A stretch of DNA of 64,000 nt from Tenrec ecaudatus. Taxonomy: Eukaryota > Chordata > Mammalia > Afrosoricida > Tenrecidae. The stretch's first letter is position 1. Every line of letters begins with the position of its first letter. Where the stretch lies: assembly GCF_050624435.1 (NCBI RefSeq), contig NC_134536.1, forward strand, positions 5,150,758 to 5,214,757, read 5' to 3'. Made by a program: the position numbers and the translations under genes. Of this stretch, positions 54,725 through 64,000 are shown piece after piece. The notes beneath the pieces are model-generated. The model had not been told where the DNA came from and made no database searches. It saw only the letters and a program-made list of their open reading frames with translations.

Positions 54725-55420
54725 GGGATCTGGTAGCAGACATCAAAGACTCAGAACAAAAATCACATCAATGTGAATGAGGGGGAGCATAGAGTGGAGA
54801 CCCAAAGCCTATCTGTACACAATTGGACATCCCCTTACAGAAAGATCACAAGGAAGAGATGAGCCAGTCAGGGTGCAGTATAGCACTGAGGACACATACA
54901 GCTTTCCTCTAGTTCTCTAATGCTTCCTCCCCTCCATGATCAGGACCCCAATTCTACCTTACAAATCCAGAGCATGTACACAGGTACAGATAAGAGTCTG
55001 AAACACAGGGAATCCAGGATACATAAACCCCTCAGGACCAATGAGAGTGGGGATACCAGGAGGGTAAAGGGAAGATGGGGGGAGAAAGGGGGAACTGATC
55101 ATAATGATTGACATATAACACCTCCCCAGGGGGATGAACAACAGGAAAGTGGGCAAAGGGAGACAGCAGACATTGTAAAATAAGAAAATAGTAATCATTT
55201 ATAATTTATCAAGGATTCACGAGGGAGGGAGAGTAGGGATGGGAGGGGAAAATGAGGAGCTGACACCAAGGGGCAAGGAGAAAGAAAATATTTAGAAAAT
55301 TATGATGGCACCATATGTAAAAAAAGAAAATGCTTGACATAATGGATGGATGTAGGGATAGTGATAAGAGCTGTAAAAGCCCCCAATAAAATGATTTTAA
55401 GAAATGATTTAAAAAAAAGA
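54725..55420 (+). mobile_element. L1-like 3' retroposed unit, copy E, 5'-truncated
   Basis: ATCACATCAATGTGAATGAG, CCAAAGCCTATCTGTACAC, GGGGGATGAACAACAGGAAA and ending CCCCCAATAAAATGATTTTA plus an A-rich tail. About 700 bp remain. Confidence 0.88.
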
Positions 55421-56206
55421 GTAGGAAAACGCTATTTCAAAAGAACGCAAGAAAATCTGTGCAGCTGCAAGTCACAGTCCAGCCTTCTCTCCCCGACTTT
55501 TCAAACTATCCCCCTAACCCCCCGCCGCCCCGCAAATACCATCAGCATTCTTACTTATCCCTGCTAGCCGGCCTCTTATCTGCAAATATGTAAATCCATT
55601 TAAATTAATTTCCTGTAATACCACACAAAACAATAATCATATTAGTACCATTCATAATATACTAATAACATTAACATAATTGCATTCAAATAGGAAATGG
55701 CTGGGTAATAGCTTTTTCATAAAGTGTTCCAACTCAAGTGTCATTTCACCCTGACTTTTGGTCTTTGGCTCCAGACAGCGCTGGGGGGGAAGGGTTCCCC
55801 AACCTTCCCACGGCCTTTGCGGGCGTGGGAGACGCTATCCACGAGCTTTGGAGAGGCACCGGCCAGCCGAGGGCCTGCAAAAGGAACATATTTCCGAGTA
55901 TAATGGGGCTTTCACCATTGTAGCCCCAGGCGGGGGACGCGTCTGCACGCATGGTGCACAGGCGGTGGGAGAGGTGGCCTCAGTGGCACAGTGGGTGTCA
56001 CTGTCTTTATTCTCACGTATCCAGGGCACAGGGTTGCCCTGGAGAATCGATGCTTTATTTCTTGGGTGGCAAGGCCAGCTGTCCTGTTAGGATCCAGTGG
56101 GCTCCCAGATTGTCGCCCTCTTAGGAAGGCTCAACCCGAAGGCCAAGTCTGCTCGTTTGTAACACATCATTACACATGAACGAGGGCTTGAAAACCGGGG
56201 TAGCGA
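55421..56206. other. Mostly unique intronic block
   Basis: 55570-55720 is AT-rich, homeodomain-motif-rich unique sequence; the rest is GC-rich unique DNA. No gene supported. Confidence 0.45.
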
Positions 56207-56950
56207 AATGGTGGAGGTGGAGGTGGAAGAGGTACAGGTGGTGGTGGTGGAGATGGTGGTGGTGGAGGTGGAGGTAGTGGTGGTAGAGGTGAAGGTGGTA
56301 GAGATGGTGGTGGTGGTGGTGGTGGTAGAGGTGATGGTAAAAGAGGTGGTGGTGGTGGAGGTGGTGGTGGTGGAGGTGGTGGAGGTGATGGTAGAGGTGG
56401 TGGTGGTACAGGTGGTGGTGGTGGAGGTGAAGGTAGAGGTGGTGGTGGTACAGGTGGTGGTGGTGGAGGTGATGGTGGTAGAGGTGGTGGAGGTGGTGGT
56501 GGTGGAGGTGGAGGTGATGGTGGTAGAGGTGATGGTGGTAGAGGTTGTGGTGGTAGAGGTGATGGTGGTAGAGGTTGTGGTGGTAGAGGTGATGGTGGTA
56601 CAGGTGGTGGTTGTGGAGGTGGTGAATGGGGGTGGTAGTGGTGGTGAAGGTGATAGAGATAGAGGTGGTGGTGGAGGTGGTGGTAGAGGTGGTGGTGGTG
56701 GTGGTAGAGGTGGTGGTGGAGGTGAAGGTGGTAGAAACAGAGGTGGTCATGGAGGTGGTGGTGGTGGTGGTGGTAGAGGTGATGGTGCTAGAGGTTGTGG
56801 TGGTACAGGTGATGGCGGTGGAGGTGGTGGGACAGGTGGTGGCCGTGTTGAATGGAGGTGGTAGTAGTGGTGGAGGTGGTGGTGGTGGACTTGGTGGAGG
56901 TGGTGGTGATGGTGGTGGTGGTGGAGGTAGAGATGATGGTGGTGGTGAAT
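56207..56950. repeat. GGT/GGA-rich minisatellite (about 740 bp)
   Basis: Plus strand is an almost uninterrupted mix of GGT, GGA, GAT and AGA trinucleotides, with higher-order units such as GGTGATGGTGGTAGA. It yields long Val/Glu, Gly/Arg and His/Tyr frames on both strands, which are not genes. Strong G-quadruplex potential on the plus strand. Confidence 0.95.
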
Positions 56951-56977
56951 CAGAGAGGTCTCCTCTTTGCTTAGAGG

Positions 56978-57177
56978 TTCAAACCAAACCAATCTCACTG
57001 CCACCGATAGCGACCCTGTAAGGCAGAGTGGAACTGCCCCTGTGGGTTTCTGAGGCAGTAACTCCTGAAGGGAGTACAAAGCCTTGTCGTCCTCCTGTGG
57101 AGTGGCTGGTGGGTATGAACTGCTGACACCGTCGTTTGCAGCCTAATGTGTAACCACTGAGCCACCAGGCCCCTTGG
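56978..57177 (-). repeat. AfroSINE, reverse orientation
   Basis: Tail AAACCAAACC, then CACTGCCACCGATAGCGACC, GGTTTCTGAGGCAGTAACTC and GAGCCACCAGGCCCC. The neighbouring GGT tract begins at its tail. Confidence 0.9.
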
Positions 57178-57964
57178 ATAATTATAATGTCACCTTGCAT
57201 TTACACCCAGGCTTTTTCCTCCGATGCTCAAGTCCTCATGTATACATGCAGGCCAGTTCTCCCCAATAGGACGCAGTGACACGGGCACAGGAGACAATCT
57301 GCCCCATAAACAAGCTAACCGCATGTTCAATATTTTCAGCACCTTCGCTTGCACACAGTAGCATTGCAGGGAAGAGTTCGTCCGTCACCGCCCTCTCTGA
57401 AGTTGAATGATAACAGGTTGCTAGGGAATTATCAGGGGAGACAAGCACAATAGGAATGAAAGACATCTATTGTGGTATTTTCTGCTTTGCCCTTCTACCT
57501 TCCCATGCCTTAGAATCCACTCTATCTTAAGATACATGGGCGCGCATTTATGGAAACACGTTTTCCACACTTTGGAAACATTAACCACCTGCAATATGGC
57601 ACGAAGAAGCTCCTGGGCAACTCAACAAGTGCAGGGGGCATACGGTGAAGGGCCTGGGCGAGTTTGGGCAACAGCGAACAGCCAGAGAGGGACTGAGGCA
57701 GGGGTGATTCCCTGGGAAGCTGAGAGCCTCTCTGCTCTCCCTGCCTGCCTGCCCAGGGCCTCGCTCTTCCTGGTTCCCTCCTCCTTCTTCTCCACCCACT
57801 GCCCATCTTCTCTCTCTTCCTGTCTGCCTTCTTGTCCTTGGTTCTTCGAGAGCTTACTGCATCTGTGCGCTGGGAGAGTGAGCGAGAGAGCAGTTTCTTT
57901 ACTGAGATGCCAACAGGCACAGCACAAGCACGAGCCGCTGCTGCTGCCGCTACAGGAAACCCTG
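57178..57964. other. Intronic sequence, no gene recognised
   Basis: Unique sequence. The 187-codon plus and 169-codon minus frames here overlap each other and have low-complexity composition; not supported. Confidence 0.45.
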
Positions 57965-58105
57965 CATGCTCCTGCGCCACCCTCACAAGGGTTGGCATGT
58001 TTGCGCCCATCGAGGCACCAACGCATCTCATAGAGGACCTTCCTTTAGTTGGTGCCCCACGTGGGATGCGGGATGTCCTTCTCCGGGGACTGGCCTAGTG
58101 AGGTA
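57965..58105 (-). repeat. RTE/BovB-like LINE fragment, 3' region
   Basis: CACCCTCACAAGGGTTGGCA, CATCTCATAGAGGACCTTCC and GATGTCCTTCTCCGGGGACT. Confidence 0.8.
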
Positions 58106-59944
58106 GCCAAGGTAGCAGGGGTGACACCGGGTTGAAGGCGGAGCCCACGCGCTTTCAGACAAACTTTGAGAGGACGTCGCTGGTGGAAATTTTACTTTGA
58201 GAAACCCTGACACAAATGCTTTCCAGTGGCCCAGGGCTGCCCAGCCACAGGCTCACCCACCACAGCCCCCATTCCACACGTGGGAACAGGAACCCCTTGG
58301 CAAAGCCCCACTTCTTTGGGGCCAATGAGAAGCAGGGAAGGTGGTTGAGGGCTGGGGTGGTGGGAAGGGCCTGGCTGACCTGGGGGACATGGAACCACGG
58401 GGGGGGGGGGGGCTGCCAAAGGTGAGGGGCTTCCATGGCCTAGGGATTTGGGGAGCGTGGGAGCCAAAGGAAGGAGCCAGGGGAGCCTGGGCCAGGACCA
58501 CTGCCTCCAGCCAGCTGGCTACTGTGGTGGGAAAATTCCTTATTGACTTTCAGCAAAGACTTTTCTTTCTTTCTTTCTTTTTTCTCACTTTGAGGAATTT
58601 TTATTAAAGTAAGAATCTTATAATCCAAATTACGTTTCCTTGCTCAGTTATCCAGTCTGTCATCTAAAGCAGAAGTGAGGCTCTGAGCTATCCCTCAGTG
58701 AAGAATTACAGAATTAAAGAAAGCAATGACTTAAAGTTTTGTGCTAGCAGAGACTTTTCTGCCCAGAATGGTGCTCCCTATTTGAGCCAACCAGGGCCCC
58801 TTCCCGGCACCCTCCCGAGCCCCTGGGAGAGGAGTCAGCGGGGAGACAATCTGTGTGCCCCACGAGGACTGGGTCTGGGCAGCAGAGTCCTCAAGAAGCT
58901 GGGCTCTGTAGCGGTGTTTTACATTCAGCTGCTGCAGCGGGAGAGGAAACGGAGATTTCAATAACAAGGGGAGTGTGTTGTCCTCCTTTCTCAGCCATCC
59001 CAGAAAGCATTCTGCTCCCCTCTCTGTCCAGGGAAGACCACGGAATCCCGCCCCCAGCCCCAGCAGGCATTTGCATAACACATTTGCATTTGAAGGGAGC
59101 CCACAGATTGGCAACCCCAAAGCTGCCGCTCGGCGAGATTTTCTGTAATAGCAATTAGGAACAGAAATAGAATAGCAATAGCGGCAGAAACACAGTTGCC
59201 GAGCGGTGGGTAGATGAAGCAGAAAAATCCCCGGCTGTAAAGGCTGAACTTTGAATAATGGCGGAGTTAGAGACTAACTGGCCTTTGTTCTTTGTATACG
59301 AGCTTTGAAGCCACGGAGAGACCCAGCCAATTTGGACCAATGTGGGGCCAGTCGGGCTGCCCCTTTTGGAAAAGGAGAGGGGCCTGGGTGGAAGAGGACC
59401 AGGCCAAGACGGAGACAGGGTCAGGCCTGAGCTCCCTGGGTTGGGTCCCCGCCATCCTCAGACAGGACACCTTGGAGAGGATTGGCTTGGAGAGTTTCCC
59501 GTAGGGAGGGAGGGAGGTGAGATTGAACAGGGGGCTAGGTTTTGATCTTGAGGCTCAAAGCCAAAGCCAAACCAGGGCCCTTGTCTGTAAAGTCCACTGT
59601 GCTGATGGTGACCTCCTGGGTGTTGGAAAGGAACTGTGCTTCGGAGGGAGGGCGCTCTGTCTGAGTCTATTTGGGTTGTTGCTGTGGGAGGGTCCGCAGA
59701 GAGGGCCTGCAGGGGGTCAGCAGTCCCAGTGCAGCCTAGTGAGACTGGTGACTGCCTTCTAGCACCACCATCCCTATCCCCCCTTCTGAGCTTTCCCTGG
59801 CTTAAATAGCAGAAGCTCACTGCGCCCCAATGCTCCTAGCCACTCTGCAAGTGCGGTCTGCTTAGTCCCATGAGGATCATTCTTAAAAGAACACGATGCT
59901 CAAGACAGGCCTTTTCTTTCCTTCATTTTATACTTGTTAAGCTA
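58106..59944. other. Mostly unique block with octamer motifs and a dyad
   Basis: 14-nt G run at 58399-58412, CTTT repeats near 58559-58580, two exact ATTTGCAT octamers (59069-59076, 59082-59089) and a 9-bp inverted repeat (59126-59134/59198-59206). No gene supported. Confidence 0.5.
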
Positions 59945-62900
59945 AGCTATTATTGAGCTTCAAGAAGACTCCAGGGGACCTTTATGGCCGGGGGTTTTAA
60001 GATGATTTCAGGGCAGTCACCCTGGGTGGTTCCGGAGAGTCTAGCGTCCATAAGACTTTGAAATTCTGGTCCGTGCTTCCCCCTCTTTTGAGCAGTTTGG
60101 CAATCGGTGACCAAAATAGTCAGTAATGGTAGCCAGGCAACATCCAGTTCTTCTGGTCTCAGGGCCAACCAGGCAGTAGCTCATGGAGGTAATTACTTCC
60201 ATCTTCCATCCTGTTCCCACTGGTCCTTCTTCCTCTGCTGCTCCGAGGAAACAGAAACCCATTGTGGTGCCTTGAATGGCCATTTGCAGGCTTTTAAATC
60301 TCCAGGTACACACGGGCAGTACGGAAGCAGCAAACATGTTATTAGGCCAAGTTGCTGGCAAGTCCCAGGAACCATGCCCCTACATCACCAAACCAAGGAG
60401 CCCAAGCCCAAGAGGTGCTGGGTTGCCCACAGTGTCCTAGCAGCTGCTCTTTGTAAAATCGGTGTAAACGATATCTGCCACACCACTTGTGTACAGCTGG
60501 ACAGCCATGACCATAATCGGCTATGGAGCCTCGCCCTTGATCAGTGTGATATTTCCCTCGCCATTGATCACCTCCCACCCCGTCCACCTCTCTCTCCGCC
60601 TCCTCCTTCTTGTCCTCCATAACTACAAATAAACTTTGCTCTCTCTACATTTCCCCTTTCTGGTCCATTTATCCACGTGAGGTCAAACACAGTGTCCTTT
60701 TGGTGAATGGCTTAGAGCGCCCAGGGTAACTGATTCAAGCTGCGGCCTGACTGGGGCATGCCATCCAAACCTCATGTCTCTACTGACTAAGTAGTGTTCC
60801 GTTGTATGTCTGCACAACAGTTCATTTACCAGTCATGTGGTGATGGCATATTGGGTTATTTTCTCCTTTAATCTCTTTCAGCAGTGTTTCATCATTTTAA
60901 TTGTTTTTTTTTAATTTAATTATTTTTTTTTTAGTTCTTTTTAGTTCTCACGATCTTAATTCTTTAAGCCTTTCACATGCCTGGTTCATATCCACATATT
61001 TTAGTCTCTTAGATGCTAATATAAATAAAATAGATTCCTTCATTTCTCTCTTGTATTTTTCATTGTAGGCATTTAGAAAACCTAGATGATTTTTACCTGT
61101 ACCCTGTAACTTTGATAAATTCCTTGATTAGCTATGGACATTTTCTCATGGAGTCTTCGGGGTTTTCTATAAAAAGATCCTATCATCCACAAACAGACAT
61201 ACTTTTACTATGTGTTTTCTAGTCTAGAAATTTTTTATTTATCTGTTTTTCTTGTTTTATGGCTTTGGCTAGGACTTCGAATACAATATTGCACAGAAGT
61301 GATGAGACTGGGCCCCGTTGCCTTATTCTTGACTTCCAGAGGAAAACTCTCAGTGTTTCCCCATGAAGGAGAACACTGCTTGGTGTCTTCTCATGCATAC
61401 CCTAAATGGTATTGAGGAATTTGCCTTCTATCCCTGTCTTCTTTAGCGTTTTCATCAAGAAAGAGTGCCAAATTTGAACGGATGCTTCTTCTGCAGGCGT
61501 GGGTGTGATCATGTGGCTCCTTTCCTTTGGTATTTTTTGGTTGTTGCTGCTGTTCCTGTTAGGAGCTATCAAATCCGTTCTGACTCAGCGACCCCAGAGT
61601 GGGTTGCATTTGGTATGGTATGTCAGCTGATCTTCTAAAGTTGAACCATCCCTGAATTCCTTGTAAAAACCCCCTTGGTCATGGGTGTGACTCTTTTAAT
61701 ATGCTGCTGCATTCTGTTCACTCGTGTTTGCTGAGGCCGTTGGTATTTATATTCATAGGACATAATGGCCTACATTTTTATTTTCTAGCAGAGTTTTTGC
61801 CTGGCTTGGGTATTTGGGTTATGGATACTTCATAGAATAAATTAGGGGGGATTCTTTCTTTGTTATCTTTTGGAACTGTTTAAACGGTACCGATGTCAAT
61901 TCTGTAAATGTTCGGTAAAATCCCAGGGTGATGCCATCTGTTTCCGGACTTTTTGTTGTTGTTGGTAGGTTGTTTCTGGTTCCCGATTCAATGTTTCATT
62001 CCTTCTAAGCCTGCTGACACATTGTATTTCATTGGGTAGGTTGTGTTCCTCTAGGGATTTGCTGGCTTTGTCTAGGTTATCCAGTTGATTGCCATAGAGT
62101 TGTTCACAATATTTTGTTGTTTATTTGGTTCAGGTGCAGATTCCACCTTTGTTTTTTATTTTGGGGCATCTTTTCACTTTGTCAGTCTAGCTACAGCTTT
62201 GTCAAATTAATTGATATTTTCAAAGAAAAAAGTTCTGATTCTGATTTTATTTTTTTCTATGAGTATATCTAAAATTTATTTTATTTACTTCTGTTCTAAA
62301 ATCTAAAATCATATTTACTTTCTTCTGGTAGGTTTAGGCTTAGTTTGTTTTTCTTTTCTAGTTCCTGGAGTTGTTAAATTAAGCTGTAGAATTTCTTCTT
62401 CTTTTTAAGGTAGGTATTTATTTGTTTATTGTTATAACTTTCCCTCTGAGTACTGCCTTCACTGCAACCCACAAGTATTGGTATGCTGTGCTTTTATATT
62501 CATTTAACAATTGAGAAATTTTCTATATTTCATTTAATATCTTCTCTGATCTAGTAGTAGTTTAACATTGTGTTTTTCTAGGTTTTGTATGTTTGTGTAT
62601 TTCCATTTTTAATTTTTTAAGATTCACTCCATTGTGGTGAGAGAAAATACTTTGTATGATATCCATCTTTATAATTTATTAAACTTGCATGGTGACCTGA
62701 AATATGGTCTCTCCTAGAAAATGACTCATATGCACTGGAGTAGAATATATATTGGGCTGCTTAGGGGCAGCCCACTCTGTCTGTTAGGGCTGGCTGGTTT
62801 ACAGTGTCATTCCGTTCCCTGTGTTCTTATTGATCTTGTTTCTAGATATCATGTCTAATGTTGAAAGTACTATTGCTGTAGTACTATCTATTACTCTATT

Positions 62901-63210
62901 ATAGTAGTAATATCACTGTTGTAGGAAGATCTGCCATCCCTGTGGGCTAGGCACTGGACTGCTATCCAAAAGGTTGGTGGTTCAAGCTCACTAGCTGCTC
63001 TGAAGAACCAAGATGAGGCTGCCTGCTCCTATAATCATTTGCAATCACAGAAACTCTATATGGGGTGACTGTGAGTCAGAACTCAATAATAAGGAAGGTT
63101 TCTCTCCCCCCTCCCTTTTATTGTTCTTTTTGGTGTTATTGTAGTACTGTCTGTTTCTGCCTTCAATTCTTTCTGTGTGTGCTTTCAATGTTTGGGACAT
63201 GCCCCAGTGT
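59945..63210 (-). mobile_element. 5'-truncated L1 LINE, minus strand, with nested SINE
   Basis: 59945-60350 resembles an Afrotherian L1 3' UTR read backwards (TTCTTCTGGTCTCAGGG, TTGAATGGCCATTTGCAGGC). From about 60780 it shows the complement of L1 ORF2: AATCTCTTTCAGCAGTG, ACCCTGTAACTTTGATAAAT, GATCCTATCATCCACAAAC, CACTCCATTGTGGTGAGAGA. Beyond the SINE at 62935 the L1 resumes with TATTGTAGTACTGTCTGTTT. A small RTE- or SINE-derived piece interrupts it at about 61545-61615. ORF2 is broken by many stops; no ORF1 is seen. Both ends are approximate. Confidence 0.82.
62935..63098 (+). repeat. AfroSINE nested in the L1
   Basis: CTGGACTGCTATCCAAAAGG, TTGGTGGTTCAAGCTCAC, GAGGCTGCCTGCTCCTATAA and GTGACTGTGAGTCAGAACTC. 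Confidence 0.85.
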
Positions 63211-64000
63211 CTGGTGCCTGTGGCTGGGGATGGGCAGGGGCGGTGAGGAAGTGAGTTTCCTATGGTAGAAGGAACCCCCAGTTGATCTTTGCCCCTCAGC
63301 TGCAGTTCCCTGCTCACTCAGCAGAGTTCCTCAAGGCCGAGCACTGTTTCCTTGCTGTATCTCTTGTATTTTCAGGGCGAGGGCCAGACTGATGGTTTGT
63401 CATCCTTGCAGAATCCTTTTCTAGCACTCTGTGAACTCGTGGAAGTAGACTGCCAGGCCTTTCTTCAGAGGGGTCATTGGGTGGGTTTGACCTTCCAGCC
63501 TTTTAGTTCGTAGCCAAGGGCTTCCATGTTTGCACCATCTGGTGAAGAGGCTAAGCCAAGGCTGGGTATGGCATTTTGGGGTTGATCCTTCCTTGGACAG
63601 GGGGAGCAGGTTCATCCCAAATAGCAAACCAACCTCTCCTTGATCCCAACCCTGAACATCTCCCAGAGGATGGGGACTTCCACGTGACCAAGCTCCTCAG
63701 ACAGTTCGGACAGTGCCCTCTTCTCTCACTCTCCAGGGAACTGACGGGCTTATGCCCTTCCAGTGACCCACTGGGCAGCCAGCATGCAGGAGGAGGAGGG
63801 GTCAGGCGAGGATGCATGGGGTGATAAAACAGGAGCAAGTCTGGGCGCAGTCAAATAGGGGAGAGGGGATGATGAAAGAGGGGTGCCAAGAGATGAGGAA
63901 GTCTGGAGCGAGGCTGTGGACATGGGTGGCTGAAAGGCCTCAGAATAGTCCTTAGAGTTGAGTAGATTAAGGAAGTGTAAGGAATTATCTTAGCAAGGTC
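63211..64000. other. Intronic sequence to window end
   Basis: Mostly unique. A reverse-oriented older AfroSINE remnant at about 63440-63545 (GACTGCCAGGCCTTTCTTCA, GTTTGCACCATCTGG) is the only repeat suspected. No gene. Confidence 0.4.

Larger units (their letters stand above)
9568..64000 (-). other. PACRG: PACRG final intron (partial, runs off the right edge)
   Basis: All sequence above the terminal exon acceptor should be the last PACRG intron, because I find no minus-strand sequence encoding the preceding part of PACRG (the segment ending in the KNMN-V junction). PACRG is known for very large introns, so an intron over 54 kb is expected. It holds SINEs, RTE and L1 fragments, microsatellites and several unique blocks. 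The possibility of other noncoding genes inside it cannot be excluded from sequence alone. Confidence 0.8.

Noticed and set aside
56121-56864. Long frames of His/Tyr, Val/Glu and Gly/Arg on both strands
   Set aside because: They arise from the GGT/GGA minisatellite; frames open on both strands simultaneously reflect low complexity.
59945-60660. Separate LTR element suggested by AATAAACTTTGCTCTCTCT
   Set aside because: The flanking sequence on both sides reads as a continuous reverse-oriented L1 3' UTR leading into ORF2, so a separate LTR is unnecessary.

Overview
This window is noncoding-rich nuclear DNA of a placental mammal. The repeats point to Afrotheria and most likely to a tenrec. The evidence is dozens of Afrotherian tRNA-derived SINEs (AfroSINE type), many 5'-truncated RTE/BovB-like LINE fragments, L1 pieces with an Afrotherian-type 3' UTR, and one short hAT element that looks like SPIN. 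SPIN is a horizontally transferred hAT family known from tenrec but, as far as I recall, from no other afrotherian. The species call is an inference; Afrotheria is the safer level.

The only protein-coding sequence I can support is the last coding exon of PACRG (parkin co-regulated gene) on the minus strand at 9407-9567. It is followed by a short 3' UTR with a canonical poly(A) signal (complement of 9116-9121). PACRG encodes an axonemal microtubule inner-junction protein. Positions 1 to about 9094 are therefore downstream intergenic DNA, and everything above 9568 is the final PACRG intron, which runs off the right edge. I found no penultimate exon.

Region by region: 1-9094 is intergenic, with a few SINEs and a large TCTA/TCCA microsatellite (7536-7925). 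9095-9567 is the PACRG terminal exon. 9568-34600 is intron with alternating RTE 3' fragments and SINEs, plus a 1.18 kb L1-like 3' element (20792-21968). 34597-36817 is mostly unique sequence. 36818-38535 is SINE-dense. 38536-40083 is unique and may hold a conserved noncoding element. 40084-49890 is a nested repeat complex: RTE copies, three L1-like 3' elements, and one insertion inside an RTE and another inside a SINE, both with clear target-site duplications. 50366-51747 is mostly unique. 51748-55420 holds RTE, a terminal-inverted-repeat element, the SPIN-like element and another L1-like element. 56207-56950 is a GGT/GGA minisatellite. 58116-59944 is mostly unique, with twin octamer motifs and a dyad. 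About 59945-63210 is one minus-strand L1 carrying a nested SINE.

The numerous short open reading frames on both strands are chance or low-complexity frames; none outside PACRG is supported as a gene. The most noteworthy items are the SPIN-like hAT element with a perfect 8-bp duplication, the repeated 1.17 kb retroposed unit, the two-copy terminal-inverted-repeat family, paired heat-shock-element motifs in a direct repeat, the twin octamer/dyad region, and an excess of 10-14 nt G or C runs.
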